Part shown: one piece after another, positions 1-9,681 of the stretch
Position numbering within the stretch: the stretch's first letter is position 1
How the letters are laid out: every line of letters starts with the position of its first letter
Source of the DNA: an uncultured Stenotrophomonas sp.
GTDB lineage: Bacteria; Pseudomonadota; Gammaproteobacteria; Xanthomonadales; Xanthomonadaceae
Direction: 5' to 3'
Assembly (NCBI RefSeq): GCF_913778665.1
Contig: NZ_CAJYVQ010000002.1
Coordinates: 682,001 to 746,000, forward strand
Length of the DNA stretch: 64,000 nt
Notes under the pieces: generated by a model
The model's input: only the letters and a program-made list of their open reading frames with translations
Database searches by the model: none
What the model was told of the DNA's origin: nothing
Translations under genes and position numbers: made by a program

Positions 1-140
1 TGGGTCGAACATACCCGAATCGGCGCGCGGGTTGTTAAGCGGATGTTCTTCCGCTGCCCGCAGGTGCGTTGGGTGTACTACAGTGGCACCCGCGCACGCA
101 TGCGCAGGCATCCATCATCCACTGTCAGGATCTTTCTCCG
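1..140. other. Left edge, no gene recognised
   Basis: No convincing coding region is visible on either strand in this leading stretch. It contains a short GC-rich segment and the leader of the small gene that starts at 141. The preceding gene, if any, ends outside the window. Confidence 0.4.
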
Positions 141-281
141 ATGAGCGACCATGTGCCGGTTTCCAGGCCCAATCCCTTCTTCGAGCTGCTGTTCGGCGGC
201 AACATGCTGGAAGGCACCTTCAAGGCGGTGATCTGGGTGGCACTGCTGTCGGCGGTACTGGCCTGGACCACGTTCCGTTGA
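141..281 (+). CDS. Small hypothetical membrane protein
   Basis: Predicted 46-residue protein starting MSDHVPV, with one hydrophobic stretch at about residues 26-42 (IWVALLSAVLAW) that could be a single membrane helix. I do not recognise a family. The ATG at 141 is chosen over an in-frame upstream start at 69 because the upstream residues are not protein-like. No strong ribosome binding site is visible, so the gene itself is uncertain. It points away from the minus-strand genes that follow. Confidence 0.4.
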   Translation: MSDHVPVSRPNPFFELLFGGNMLEGTFKAVIWVALLSAVLAWTTFR

Positions 282-332
282 GCCCACGCGCTGCCCTGCA
301 GCATGGCTGCAGGCCGCGCAGGAAAGCTGCGA

Positions 333-617
333 TCAGACGCTGAAGGCCTGGCGCAGGCTGTGCAGAGTGGCCTGCCGGTGTTCCTTCGCGCTGGCTTCGC
401 CCATTTCCAGTTCCTGCAGTCGCAGTCCCACCAGGGTCATCGACAGTGCATAGCCCCGGGCCGCGTCGGCAGCGCGCGGCTGGCCCAGGGCGCGCCGTGC
501 AAGCGCGTCCACATGTTCAAGATCGGGCATCAGGCCAAGGTAGACGCGCTCGGCGCTGTCCAGGTCGGGTGCGCGCAGGATCGCGTGTGCGTCGGTAGCG
601 GGGGAGACGGAGGCCAT
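333..617 (-). CDS. Hypothetical protein, 94 aa
   Basis: Soluble, Ala/Leu-rich, probably all-helical 94-residue protein with no recognised domain and no signal peptide. The ATG at 617 has an AAGGA Shine-Dalgarno match six bases upstream, which supports it as a real gene. It lies about 30 bases downstream of the broken MipA-like gene on the same strand, so the two were probably co-transcribed. Function unknown. Confidence 0.6.
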   Translation of the reverse strand: MASVSPATDAHAILRAPDLDSAERVYLGLMPDLEHVDALARRALGQPRAADAARGYALSMTLVGLRLQELEMGEASAKEHRQATLHSLRQAFSV

Positions 618-647
618 GGGGGGTCCTTGTCCGTAGCGGACGCTCGA

Positions 648-1129
648 TCAGAACGAGCGCATCAGGGAAACAAAGGCCGACGTCTGCGTGCCACGTCGTG
701 CCATCGGGCTGTTCTTCACTGCATCGCCGAACCATTGGCTGGCAACGACGCCGGTCGCGCGCCATCGGGTGCCCAGTGGTGTGCTGACCGCGATCTGCAG
801 GCTCGGTGACGTGGCGCTGCCCGGGCTGTAGGCGGCGAGTCCCGAGCGCAGTGCTTCCTCATCGCTGATGCCGTATTAGTCGAACAGCGGCCCTTGTACA
901 GGTACATGCCCAGTGAGCCGGGGCTGGCGAAGAAGCGCTGGCCCCGCCAGGCAATGGCCGGCACCACCAGTGGCTTGGCGCCGCAGTGCGCGTATGCGCC
1001 GGAGGTCGCGCCAACGCTGATGCCGCCCTGTACGCCCGGGTCCTTGCCGGCGGCGTGGCCGAACAGTGGCATGCCGATGGCAGCGGAGAACACGAACGGG
1101 CGCAGCAGGACCGGGGACAGTGAGGGCAT
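648..1129 (-). pseudogene. MipA/OmpV family outer-membrane protein, degraded
   Basis: Remains of an MltA-interacting protein MipA/OmpV-type beta-barrel. The first ~80 codons from ATG 1129 encode a signal-peptide-like start and a segment matching the family's early strands (IAWRGQRFFASPGSLGMYLYK). The C-terminal piece (YGISDEEALRSGLAAYSPGS, ending SAFVSLMRSF at stop 648-650) is in a different frame and follows a TAA at 876-878. Family members are usually about 250-280 residues and only about 155 codons remain, so an internal deletion of roughly 100 or more codons is likely in addition to the frameshift and stop. The divergent two-component system at 1275-3291 is intact. Family assignment rests on motif memory only. 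Confidence 0.65.
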
Positions 1130-1274
1130 CGATCAGCGACTTCGCAGAGGATGGCTGTGCATGCTGGCGGGGCAACATTGTCAGAACATTGCGCCTGCGC
1201 ATCGGCCACGCCAAAGCGGAAAAAGCCGGCGCCAGGCACTATGATCGGCACCGTTTCCGGCAGCCGAGCCCCCG

Positions 1275-1946
1275 ATGCGCATCCTCCTGGTCGAAGACGA
1301 TCCTGACCTGTCCCGTGCCCTGCAATCGGGGCTGGAGCGGCAAGGCGTGGTCGCCGACGTGGTCGGCAGCCTGGCCGAGGCGGCGAACGCGCTGCGTGAA
1401 CCGGTGCACCAGCTGATGCTGCTCGACCGGCAGCTGCCCGATGGTGATGGCGCCGGTTTCGTCGCCACCGCGCGCGCGCTGCGGCCGAACCTGGCGGTGA
1501 TCATGCTGACCGCCAAGGGCACGCTGTCGGACAAGGTCGAAGGCCTGGATGTCGGTGCCGACGATTACCTGGTCAAGCCGGTGGCGATCGAGGAACTGAT
1601 GGCGCGTATCCGTGCGGTATCACGGCGGCCATCGGCGATGGTGACGCCGAGCCTGCGGCTGGGGCGGCTGGAATTCGATTTCGAATCGCTGCAGGCGCAG
1701 GTGGAGGGCCAGCCACTGGCATTGCCGCGACGGCAGGTGCTGGTACTGCAGGCGCTGGCGATGCGGCAGGGGCGCACGGTTACCCGCAGCGCTCTGGAGG
1801 CGGCGGTGTATGGCTTCGATGATGAGATCCAGTCCAACGCACTCGACGCACATATCTCCAAGTTGCGCAAAGCACTGCAACAGGCCGGGGCAGGTGTGGA
1901 GATCCATGTGATCCGCGGCGTCGGCTACCTGCTGGCGGAGGCCTGA
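1275..1946 (+). CDS. OmpR/PhoB-family response regulator
   Basis: 223-residue two-component response regulator. The receiver domain (about residues 1-112) has the acidic pair D8/D9, phospho-acceptor D51 in MLLDRQLPD, T79 and K101 in LVKP. A winged-helix Trans_reg_C domain occupies about 125-222, ending in the typical IRGVGYLL. The histidine kinase gene starts one base after its stop codon, so the two form an operon and a cognate pair. The divergent neighbour is a broken MipA/OmpV gene; similar regulators elsewhere often sit beside a porin-like target, so that gene may have been its target. Specific signal unknown. Confidence 0.93.
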   Translation: MRILLVEDDPDLSRALQSGLERQGVVADVVGSLAEAANALREPVHQLMLLDRQLPDGDGAGFVATARALRPNLAVIMLTAKGTLSDKVEGLDVGADDYLVKPVAIEELMARIRAVSRRPSAMVTPSLRLGRLEFDFESLQAQVEGQPLALPRRQVLVLQALAMRQGRTVTRSALEAAVYGFDDEIQSNALDAHISKLRKALQQAGAGVEIHVIRGVGYLLAEA

Positions 1947-1947
1947 G

Positions 1948-3291
1948 ATGGCACGCCCGATCCGATCCATCACCCTGGGCCTGGCCTGGCGGTTGTTCCT
2001 GGCGCAGGCGTTCACCGTGCTGTTCGCGGTGGTCGCGCTGATCCTGACCTGGGGCGACAAGGATACCTGGGGCATGGACATGTTCATGGCCGAAGCGGTG
2101 GCCAAGGCCGTGCACAGCGAAGGTGGACGCCTGGTGCTGGACCAGGCGCGCTGGAACAAGCTCGACGCCGAGGCCGGAGGCAATCTCTGGTTCGCGGCGG
2201 TCGATGACAAGGGCGTCTGGCTGGAGCGCGGCACCATCCCGGCCATCCACGCGCCGCTGCTGGCACGGCTGCCGACCTTGGGGGCCACCGAACTCGGCTC
2301 GCTGGTGCCGCCCTACCTGGATGTGGCGCGGGTGATGATCCGCACCGAAGAAGGGCGCCGCATCACCGTGATGGTCGGCGGCGCACCCAAGGGCGGCCTG
2401 CTGGATGGCGCGCTGATGGTGCTGCGCCTGATCGGCCTGTGGTTCTTCCTGCCGCTGATCGTAGTCACGCTGCTGGTGATGCCGACGGTGATACATCGCG
2501 CGATGCGCGGCGTGCGTCGTTCCGCGCAGCAGGCCAAGGAACTGGACATCGGCCAGGCCGGCGCACGGCTGGATGCGCGGCTGGTGTCGACCGAGGTCGC
2601 GCCGCTGGTGGAGGCCTTCAACGATGCCATCGACAAGGTGCAGCAGGGCTACGCCGCGCGCGACAAATTCCTCGCCGATGCCGCGCACGAACTGCGCGTT
2701 CCGATCGCGGTGGTGCAGGCGCGCCTGTCGCAGCTGCCGCAGGGTGATCTGAAGTCGCAGCTGCTGACTGACGTCGCCCGCCTCGGCAATGTGGCCGAAC
2801 ATCTGCTCGACCTGCAGCGGCTTGATCGCAATGTCGGCGCGCTGCAGCGGCTGGACCTGGCGCTGCTGGTGCGTGAAGCGGCGGCCGAACTGGCACCGCT
2901 GGTGGTCGGGGCAGGCTACGGCTTCGAGGTGGACGCGCCGGAGGCGCCGGTGTGGATCCATGGCGACAACCTGGCACTGGGCCGGGTCATCGCCAATCTG
3001 GTGCACAACGCCATCGTCCACGGCGGCGGCCGCGGCACCATCTGCCTTCGCCTGGACGAGCGCGGCCTGCTGGAAGTCAGCGACCAGGGCGCGGGCATTC
3101 CGGTGGGCGACCGCGAGGCGATCTTCGAACCTTTCCATCGCCTGCGCGCCGCTGGCAGCGGCAGCGGCCTGGGCCTGCATCTGGTGAAGGAAATCGTGCA
3201 GCACCACGGCGGCTCGGTCAGCGTGGGTGAAGCCGCTGGCGGAGGCGCCAGCTTCCGGGTCAATTTCCACCGCGGTACCGTGCGGCGCTGA
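1948..3291 (+). CDS. Two-component sensor histidine kinase
   Basis: 447-residue inner-membrane sensor kinase. Two membrane segments (about residues 15-35 and 160-182) bracket a short periplasmic sensor region of about 120 residues. A HAMP-like linker follows, then the phospho-accepting H-box DAAHELRVPI with H247, the N-box NLVHNAIVHG (N354), the G1 box DQGAGIP (379-385) and the G2 box SGSGLGLHL (about 404-412). It is translated immediately after the response regulator gene and presumably phosphorylates that protein. The sensor region matches nothing I recognise, so the ligand is unknown. Confidence 0.93.
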   Translation: MARPIRSITLGLAWRLFLAQAFTVLFAVVALILTWGDKDTWGMDMFMAEAVAKAVHSEGGRLVLDQARWNKLDAEAGGNLWFAAVDDKGVWLERGTIPAIHAPLLARLPTLGATELGSLVPPYLDVARVMIRTEEGRRITVMVGGAPKGGLLDGALMVLRLIGLWFFLPLIVVTLLVMPTVIHRAMRGVRRSAQQAKELDIGQAGARLDARLVSTEVAPLVEAFNDAIDKVQQGYAARDKFLADAAHELRVPIAVVQARLSQLPQGDLKSQLLTDVARLGNVAEHLLDLQRLDRNVGALQRLDLALLVREAAAELAPLVVGAGYGFEVDAPEAPVWIHGDNLALGRVIANLVHNAIVHGGGRGTICLRLDERGLLEVSDQGAGIPVGDREAIFEPFHRLRAAGSGSGLGLHLVKEIVQHHGGSVSVGEAAGGGASFRVNFHRGTVRR

Positions 3292-3350
3292 CAGTCGCAC
3301 GCGGCAATGCCCGATAGCCGTACCGCCGCGCTGGGCCGCAGGCTGGCGGA

Positions 3351-5750
3351 ATGGTTGCCGGACGTTCCGCTGCTCCCCTGTTTGGCCGTCGCTGTGCCGC
3401 TGCGCTGGTACTGGGGGCGCTGGCCTGTGTGCAGCTGCCGGAGCTGCCGCCGCTGTGGCTGTGCGGTGCGTTGGCCGTGGCCGGCCTTGCCGGTTGGTTG
3501 CTGCGCTGGCGTGGACGTGCCGCGGCAATGGTCGTGCTGGGCATGGCATGGGCGGCGTTGCACGGGCAGTGGGCACTGCGGCAACAGCTTCCGCCCGGCC
3601 AACCGGCGCAGGAGGTGCAGGTCAGCGGAAGGGTGATCGATCTGCCGCGCGGCGGCCCCGGCTACACACGCTTTGTATTGCAGGTTGATGCCGCCGACGC
3701 GTTGCCCTCTTTGCAGGGCAGGCGCCTGCAGGTCACCTGGAATGATCCCTGGCGCGCGCCGGCCTCGGGCAGCACCGACGCCGCGCGCCATGCGGTTCGC
3801 GCTGGTTCGCGCTGGTCGCTCGTGCTGCGTGTGCAGGCGCCACGATCGCGGATCAACCCCGGCGGTTTCGATGGTGAGCGGCACGCGCTGCTGCAGGGGC
3901 TGGCCGGCAGTGGCACGGTGCGCGATCCCGCCCGGGCGCGCGAGATGCTGCCCGCGCAGGGCCTGCCCGCGTGGCGTGAGCGCAGCAGTGCGGCCATTCC
4001 TGCACAGGTTGCGCATCCTGCCGCGCGCTTCGTGCAGGCGTTGGCGCTGGGCGATACCCGGGGTTTGTCCGATACCGACTGGGAACATCTGCGCGCGTTG
4101 GGCCTGACCCATCTGGTCGCCATTTCCGGTTTTCACGTCGGCGTGGTCGCCGGCGTCGGTGTGCTGGTGTGCCGTGTGTTGTGGTGGCTGTGCCCGTGGC
4201 TGGGGCGATGCTGGCCTCGACCACAGGCGGCGGCCTGTGCGGCCGCGTTGGCCGCGGCGGCCTATGCCATGGTCGCGGGCGCCTCGCTTCCCACCGTACG
4301 TACGGCGGTGATGATCGGCCTGGTCGCGCTGGCCCGTGCCGGGCGCCGCCCGCTGGGAACCGGGCAGGGGCTGGCCCTGGCCGCGATGGCGATGGTGCTG
4401 CCGGCGCCGCTGGCAGTGCTGTCGGCGGGTTTCTGGCTGAGCTTCGGTGGGGTGCTGTGGTTGTTGTGGTGCCTGCCGCAGGCCCGCTCGGAGGGCGTCG
4501 GTAGTGGCCTGCGCAGCTTTCTCGCCGCGCAGGGGGTGGCTGCCCTGGGACTGTTGCCATTGGGCGTGGCCCTGTTCGGCGGCAGCGCGCGGCTGGGGCC
4601 GTTGGTCAACCTGCCGATCATTCCGTGGTGGACCCTGCTGGTGGTGCCGCTGTCGCTGCTCGGCACCGCCCTGCACGCGCTGCATGACGGGGCGGGGCGC
4701 TGGGCCTGGCGCGCAGCGGCGTGGCTTTTTGACCTGAGCTGGCAGGTCCTGCAGCCGCTGGCACTGCACCCGCAGGCGATGTGGTGGCTGGCCGAGGCGC
4801 CGGGCTGGACGGTTCCGGCGGCGCTGCTGGGGGTGTTCTGGTGGCTGCTGCCACGCGGTAGCGCGGGCGGCCTGACCGGGCTGCTACTGTGCCTGCCGCT
4901 GTTGTGGCCGGCCCGCGATGCGCCGGCCGAGGGAGAGCTGCAGGTGCTGGTGCACGATGTCGGCCAAGGCACGGCGGTGCTGCTGCGCACGGCCAGGCAT
5001 GCACTCTGGTATGACGTTGGGCCGCCGACCGGCGGCGAGGGCAATGAACGGATCCTGTTGCCGACCCTGCGCGCGCTGGGGCAAGCGGTGCCCGCACAGG
5101 TCATGCTCAGCCATGATCACCTGGACCACACCGGCAGCCTGGCCAGCCTGCGCCGCCAGTTTCCGAGGCTCCGGCTGTTGGCGCCGGCCGGCAGTGGCAT
5201 CGTCGGGGCCCGCGCTTGCCGGCAGGGCCTACGCTGGCACTGGGACGGGGTCGACTTCGAGGTGCTGCATCCGCCACCCGGCAGGCGGTCGGCTGGCAAC
5301 GAGGACAGTTGCGTGCTGCGTATTGCCAGCCACCACGGCGTGGTGCTGCTGCCCGGCGATATCGGCCGGTCGGCCGAGCAGGCGCTGTTGCAGGGGGCGC
5401 CGGCGGCGCTGAAGGCGGATGTGGTGCTGGTGCCGCACCACGGTAGTGGCGGCAGCTCCAGCGCGCCCTGGGTGGCGGCGGTGGCGCCGCGGCTGGCGCT
5501 GGTCTCGGCTGGCCACCAGAACCGCTTCGGCCACCCGCGCGCGGAGGTGGTGCGGCGCTGGCAGGCGCAGGGGGCCGAAGTGCTGGCCACGGCTGACTCC
5601 GGGGCGATCCGCGTATGGCTTGGGCCACAAGGGCTGCAGCTGCGTGAACAGCGTATCCATGCATCCCGGTGGTGGGATGCCGCTGGGCGGGCGCGGTCGG
5701 CTGCTATCCTATCGGAGATCGAACAAGCGGCCGTTGGGCCGGAGGGTTGA
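3351..5750 (+). CDS. comEC: ComEC/Rec2 DNA-internalisation protein
   Basis: 799-residue polytopic inner-membrane protein of the ComEC/Rec2 family, the channel that takes single-stranded DNA into the cytoplasm during natural transformation. N-terminal hydrophobic segments and an OB-like soluble region are followed by the competence domain, with LVAISGFHVGVVAG near residue 255. The C-terminal metallo-beta-lactamase-like domain carries LSHDHLDHTGS near residue 585 and VPHHGSGG near 690. The length is usual for the family. It is followed after three bases by exbB, the arrangement seen in other gammaproteobacteria where comEC, exbBD, msbA and lpxK are clustered. The start at 3351 is the first plausible ATG after the kinase gene. 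Confidence 0.92.
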   Translation: MVAGRSAAPLFGRRCAAALVLGALACVQLPELPPLWLCGALAVAGLAGWLLRWRGRAAAMVVLGMAWAALHGQWALRQQLPPGQPAQEVQVSGRVIDLPRGGPGYTRFVLQVDAADALPSLQGRRLQVTWNDPWRAPASGSTDAARHAVRAGSRWSLVLRVQAPRSRINPGGFDGERHALLQGLAGSGTVRDPARAREMLPAQGLPAWRERSSAAIPAQVAHPAARFVQALALGDTRGLSDTDWEHLRALGLTHLVAISGFHVGVVAGVGVLVCRVLWWLCPWLGRCWPRPQAAACAAALAAAAYAMVAGASLPTVRTAVMIGLVALARAGRRPLGTGQGLALAAMAMVLPAPLAVLSAGFWLSFGGVLWLLWCLPQARSEGVGSGLRSFLAAQGVAALGLLPLGVALFGGSARLGPLVNLPIIPWWTLLVVPLSLLGTALHALHDGAGRWAWRAAAWLFDLSWQVLQPLALHPQAMWWLAEAPGWTVPAALLGVFWWLLPRGSAGGLTGLLLCLPLLWPARDAPAEGELQVLVHDVGQGTAVLLRTARHALWYDVGPPTGGEGNERILLPTLRALGQAVPAQVMLSHDHLDHTGSLASLRRQFPRLRLLAPAGSGIVGARACRQGLRWHWDGVDFEVLHPPPGRRSAGNEDSCVLRIASHHGVVLLPGDIGRSAEQALLQGAPAALKADVVLVPHHGSGGSSSAPWVAAVAPRLALVSAGHQNRFGHPRAEVVRRWQAQGAEVLATADSGAIRVWLGPQGLQLREQRIHASRWWDAAGRARSAAILSEIEQAAVGPEG

Positions 5751-5753
5751 AAC

Positions 5754-6416
5754 GTGTGGGAACTGGTCAAGGCCGGTGGCTGGCCGATGGTGCCGCTGCT
5801 GCTGTTGGGCGTACTGGCTTTGGCAATCATCCTGGAACGTTTCTGGTCCCTGCGGCGCACTGAAGTGCTGCCGCCCGGCCTCGGCCAGGAAGTGCGCACC
5901 TGGGCTGCGCGCGGCAAGCTTGACCCGGCGCACCTGCAGCCCCTTCGCGCCAACTCGCCGCTGGGGGCGCTGCTGGCCGCCGCGCTGGAATCGCGCAACC
6001 GCCCGCGCGACCAGATCCGCGAGCGCATCGAGGACACCGGCCGCCACCTGGTGCACCGTATGGAGCGATTCCTGAACGCACTGGGCACTATTGCCTCGGC
6101 CGGCCCGCTGCTGGGCCTGCTCGGTACGGTGATCGGCATGATCCAGATGTTCCTGGGCATCCTCGACCACGGCGTGGGCGACGTGAACCAGCTGGCCGGC
6201 GGCATCGGCAAGGCGCTGGTGTGCACGGCCACCGGCATGATCGTGGCGATCCCGGCGTTGATGTTCCATCGCTACTTCAAGGGCCGCATCCACGGTTACG
6301 TGGTGGAGATGGAGCAGGAAGCCAGCGCCCTGCTGGATACGCTCGACGGCCGCCCCGGAGTGATGAACCCGGCGCCGGCCGCGCGCTCGCCTGGCGCCGC
6401 TACGGCGAAGGCCTGA
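5754..6416 (+). CDS. exbB: MotA/TolQ/ExbB proton channel family protein
   Basis: 220-residue inner-membrane protein of the ExbB/TolQ family, which with ExbD converts proton-motive force into mechanical work for TonB-type systems. Three membrane segments are visible at about residues 8-27, 110-132 and 152-176, and the family core includes ASAGPLLGLLGTVIGMI. It starts with GTG at 5754, preceded by a GGAGGG ribosome binding site. It overlaps the exbD leader region and is linked to msbA. No tonB is adjacent, so its TonB-like partner is elsewhere, or the pair serves another role such as supporting lipid A transport; that is inference. Confidence 0.9.
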   Translation: MWELVKAGGWPMVPLLLLGVLALAIILERFWSLRRTEVLPPGLGQEVRTWAARGKLDPAHLQPLRANSPLGALLAAALESRNRPRDQIRERIEDTGRHLVHRMERFLNALGTIASAGPLLGLLGTVIGMIQMFLGILDHGVGDVNQLAGGIGKALVCTATGMIVAIPALMFHRYFKGRIHGYVVEMEQEASALLDTLDGRPGVMNPAPAARSPGAATAKA

Positions 6417-6419
6417 ACG

Positions 6420-6842
6420 ATGCGTATCGGCAACGACCGATCCCAGGATGAGCCGCACATCGACCTGGTGCCGCTGATCGACGTCATCCTGGTGCTGATC
6501 ATCTTCTTTGTGGTCACCACTACCTTCGACGCGCGTTCGACGCTGCAGGTGCAGTTGCCGACCGCGAGCCAGCAGCAGACCAACGAGCCGCCGCGCTCGC
6601 TCAGCGTGCTGATCAACGCCGAGGGCCGCTATTTCATCAATGATCAGGAAGTGCTGCGCAACGACGTCGAGTCGGTCAAGCAGACCATCGCCGCCGTGGC
6701 CGGCAGCGATCGCGATCAGACCGTGCTGCTGCGTGCCGACGCGCGCACTCCCTACCAGGCCGTGGTGACCGCGCAAGACGCGCTGGGTCAGCTCGGTTTC
6801 CGCCGTATTGCCATTGCAACAGCACCCGAGGTGCGTCCATGA
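6420..6842 (+). CDS. exbD: ExbD/TolR family biopolymer transport protein
   Basis: 140-residue ExbD/TolR protein: a short cytoplasmic N-terminus, one membrane helix at about residues 18-37 with the conserved Asp D21 in HIDLVPLIDVILV, and a periplasmic domain. It pairs with the upstream ExbB as the rotor of the proton-driven complex. Its stop codon overlaps the msbA start in an ATGA junction, indicating translational coupling to lipid A export. Confidence 0.92.
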   Translation: MRIGNDRSQDEPHIDLVPLIDVILVLIIFFVVTTTFDARSTLQVQLPTASQQQTNEPPRSLSVLINAEGRYFINDQEVLRNDVESVKQTIAAVAGSDRDQTVLLRADARTPYQAVVTAQDALGQLGFRRIAIATAPEVRP

Positions 6843-8587
6843 GTTCCAATCACGCGCCGGTGTGGCCGATCTACAAACGTCTGCTGGGGTACACCCGCGC
6901 CTACTGGGTGTTCATGGTGGCCGCGGTCATCGCCATGGTGGTCGAAGCCCTGGCGGGCTACCACTTCACCAAGTTGATGGAGCCGCTGGTCAACCGTGGT
7001 TTCGTCAACCCCGAACCGCGCATGGCGGTGATCCTGCCGCTGACCATCCTCGGCCTGTTCCTGATGCGCAGCGTCGCCACCTGGGTGAGCGACTATGCGC
7101 TGGCCAAGACCGGCCGCAGCGTGGTGCGCGACCTGCGCGAACAGGTGCTGGCCAAGTACCTGCACCTGCCGTCCTCGCATTTCGATACCGAAGCGACGCC
7201 GGTGATGGTCAGCCGCCTGAACTTCGACACCGAACAGGTCACCCAGGCCAGTGCCGATGCACTCAAGACCGTGGTCGCCGACACCCTGACCATCATCGCG
7301 ATGCTGGCGGTGATGCTGCAGATGAGCGTCAAGGTCACCGTCGCCATGCTGGTGGTGGTGCCGCTGATCGGGGTGATCGTGTCCTTCGTGGGCAAGCGCT
7401 ACCGCCGCATCAGCCGTGGCATCCAGGATGGCATGGGTTCGATGGCGCAGACGGCCGAGCAGTCGCTGGCCGCGCAGCAGGAAGTGAAGGTGCACGGCAC
7501 CCAGCAGCATGAGATCACGCGCTATTCGCGCCTGGCCAACCGCATGCTGTCGCTGAACATGAAGGTGGAAGTCACCCGTGCGGCGGCGTCCAGCGTGGTG
7601 CAGTTCCTGGCCGCGCTGGCGCTGGCGGTGATCGTCTGGGTATCGACCCGCGAAGCGCTGGCCGGGCGCCTCAACGCCGGCCAGTTCATGGGCCTGATGA
7701 CCTCGATGATGGCCATCATTCCCTCGCTGCGCCGCCTGACCAGCGTGCAGACCTCGATCTCGCGCGGCGTGGCCGCTGCAGAACGCCTGTTCGGCATCCT
7801 CGACATGCCGGTCGAGCGTGATGAGGGCCGCAACAACGTGCAGCGCGTGCGCGGCGAGCTGGCCTTCGACCACGTCATGCTGCGTTACCGCGAGGACAGC
7901 GGCATCGCCCTGGACGATATCAGTTTCGTGGCCAAGCCAGGCACGGTCACCGCCATCGTCGGTCGTTCCGGCAGTGGCAAGACCAGCCTGATCCGGCTGG
8001 TGCCGCGTTTCTACGAGCCCAGTGGCGGCGTCATCACCCTTGATGGCGTGGCGCTGGACGACTACCCGTTGGCCGACCTGCGCCGGCAGGTGGCAATGGT
8101 CGGGCAGAAGGTCATGCTGTTCGACGACACCATCGCCGCCAACATCGCCTATGGCATGGAGGCGAGCGAGGAACAGATCCGTGCAGCGGCCGAAGCGGCC
8201 AATGCGTGGGAGTTCATCGCGCGCATGCCACAGCAGCTGCAGACTCCGGTGGGCGAGAATGGTGCGCTGCTGTCCGGCGGCCAGCGCCAGCGCCTGGCGA
8301 TCGCGCGCGCGATTCTGCGCGACGCGCCGATCCTGATCCTCGACGAAGCCACCGCCGCGCTGGACAACGAGTCCGAGCGGCTGGTGCAGGATGCGCTGCA
8401 GCGCCTGATGCCGGAGCGCACCACGCTGGTCATCGCGCATCGCCTGTCGACCATCGAACATGCCGACCTGGTGCTGGTGATGGACCACGGCCGCATCGTT
8501 GAGCGCGGCACCCACAAGGAGCTGCTTGCGATGGGCGGTCTGTACCAGCATCTGCACAGCATGCAGTTCCGCGAAAGGCAGGACTGA
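6839..8587 (+). CDS. msbA: Lipid A export ABC transporter MsbA
   Basis: 582-residue half-transporter that flips lipid A-core from the inner to the outer leaflet of the inner membrane. A six-helix type 1 exporter domain (about residues 15-320) precedes a nucleotide-binding domain with Walker [10 protein letters not shown] near residue 375, signature LSGGQRQR near 478, Walker [13 protein letters not shown] near 500 and the H-loop in VIAHRLST. The length matches E. coli MsbA (582). The gene is coupled to exbD upstream and to lpxK downstream (TGATG), so lipid A maturation and export genes are transcribed together. Confidence 0.96.
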   Translation: MSSNHAPVWPIYKRLLGYTRAYWVFMVAAVIAMVVEALAGYHFTKLMEPLVNRGFVNPEPRMAVILPLTILGLFLMRSVATWVSDYALAKTGRSVVRDLREQVLAKYLHLPSSHFDTEATPVMVSRLNFDTEQVTQASADALKTVVADTLTIIAMLAVMLQMSVKVTVAMLVVVPLIGVIVSFVGKRYRRISRGIQDGMGSMAQTAEQSLAAQQEVKVHGTQQHEITRYSRLANRMLSLNMKVEVTRAAASSVVQFLAALALAVIVWVSTREALAGRLNAGQFMGLMTSMMAIIPSLRRLTSVQTSISRGVAAAERLFGILDMPVERDEGRNNVQRVRGELAFDHVMLRYREDSGIALDDISFVAKPGTVTAIVGRSGSGKTSLIRLVPRFYEPSGGVITLDGVALDDYPLADLRRQVAMVGQKVMLFDDTIAANIAYGMEASEEQIRAAAEAANAWEFIARMPQQLQTPVGENGALLSGGQRQRLAIARAILRDAPILILDEATAALDNESERLVQDALQRLMPERTTLVIAHRLSTIEHADLVLVMDHGRIVERGTHKELLAMGGLYQHLHSMQFRERQD

Positions 8588-9606
8588 TGGCCGGCAAGGG
8601 TACCCAGACCCCGCCGTACTGGTACGACGGCAGCCCGGTCCCGTGGGCGATGCGCCTGCTGGCCCCGCTGTATGCCGGCGTCACCGCGCTGCGCCGCCGC
8701 GCCTATCGGCGTGGCTGGCGCAAGCGCTATACGCTGCCGGTACCGGTGATCGTGGTCGGCAACATCACCGCCGGCGGCACCGGCAAGACCCCGCTGACCA
8801 TCGCCTTGGTCGAGCGACTGCGCGCGGCCGGTTGGAAGCCCGGCGTCGCCAGCCGCGGCTATGGCCGCGAAGACGCCGACAAACCGCTGTGGGTGCAGGC
8901 GGACACGCCGACCGCCAAAGGCGGTGACGAGCCGGTGCTGATCGCTTGGAAGACCGGTGTCCCGGTGCGCGTGGACGCTGACCGCGTGGCCGCCGGCAAG
9001 GCGCTGGTCGAGGCCGGTTGCGACGTGATCGTCTGCGACGACGGCCTGCAGCACTACCGGCTGGAGCGTGATATCGAGATCGAAGTGGTCGATGCGCAGC
9101 GTCGCTACGGCAATGGCCGGATGATCCCGGCCGGGCCGTTGCGCGAACCAGTCAGCCGCGCCACCGAATGTGACTTCCGCGTTGTCAACCTGGGCCAGGC
9201 CGATGAGGAAACCGCAGCCCAGGCCTGTGGTTTCGGCCAGTGGCCGATGGCCCTGCACATCGACAGCGCGCAGCCGCTGGCTGGTGGCCGCGCGCGTCCG
9301 CTGTCCGGGTTCAAGGGCCAGCGCGTGCACGCGGTGGCGGGCATCGCCCACCCGCAGCGCTTCTTTGACATGCTGCGCGCGCGCGGCATCGGCGTGGTAC
9401 CGCATGCGTTCGCCGACCATCAGGCCTACCAGCCGCAGGACCTGTCCTTCGGCAGCCAGCTGCCGGTGCTGATGACCGAGAAGGACGCGGTGAAATGCCG
9501 GACGTTCGGCAACGACTGGCACTACGCGGTGCCGTTGCGCGCCGAGCTGCCCGCTGCGTTCTGGGTGGCGCTGACCGACCGCCTGGACAAGCTGCGACCC
9601 AACTGA
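8587..9606 (+). CDS. lpxK: Tetraacyldisaccharide 4'-kinase LpxK
   Basis: 339-residue membrane-associated kinase that phosphorylates the 4' position of the tetraacyl-disaccharide to give lipid IVA. The P-loop [12 protein letters not shown] lies at about residues 58-69, and the family motif [13 protein letters not shown] is present near residue 150. The start codon overlaps the msbA stop. It is followed, 75 bases later, by kdsB, which supplies activated Kdo for the next step of lipid A-core synthesis. Confidence 0.95.
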   Translation: MAGKGTQTPPYWYDGSPVPWAMRLLAPLYAGVTALRRRAYRRGWRKRYTLPVPVIVVGNITAGGTGKTPLTIALVERLRAAGWKPGVASRGYGREDADKPLWVQADTPTAKGGDEPVLIAWKTGVPVRVDADRVAAGKALVEAGCDVIVCDDGLQHYRLERDIEIEVVDAQRRYGNGRMIPAGPLREPVSRATECDFRVVNLGQADEETAAQACGFGQWPMALHIDSAQPLAGGRARPLSGFKGQRVHAVAGIAHPQRFFDMLRARGIGVVPHAFADHQAYQPQDLSFGSQLPVLMTEKDAVKCRTFGNDWHYAVPLRAELPAAFWVALTDRLDKLRPN

Positions 9607-9681
9607 GTGGCGCGGCAGCGCTTGCATTCTCCTGCCGCCGGCCACATTCCTGCTCTTACGAGCCCGCCGAGTACCGCCCGC

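Noticed and set aside
1780..3576. 598-codon minus-strand frame opposite the kinase
   Set aside because: Shadow of the histidine kinase gene; composition is typical of a GC-rich shadow and no start or ribosome site is convincing.
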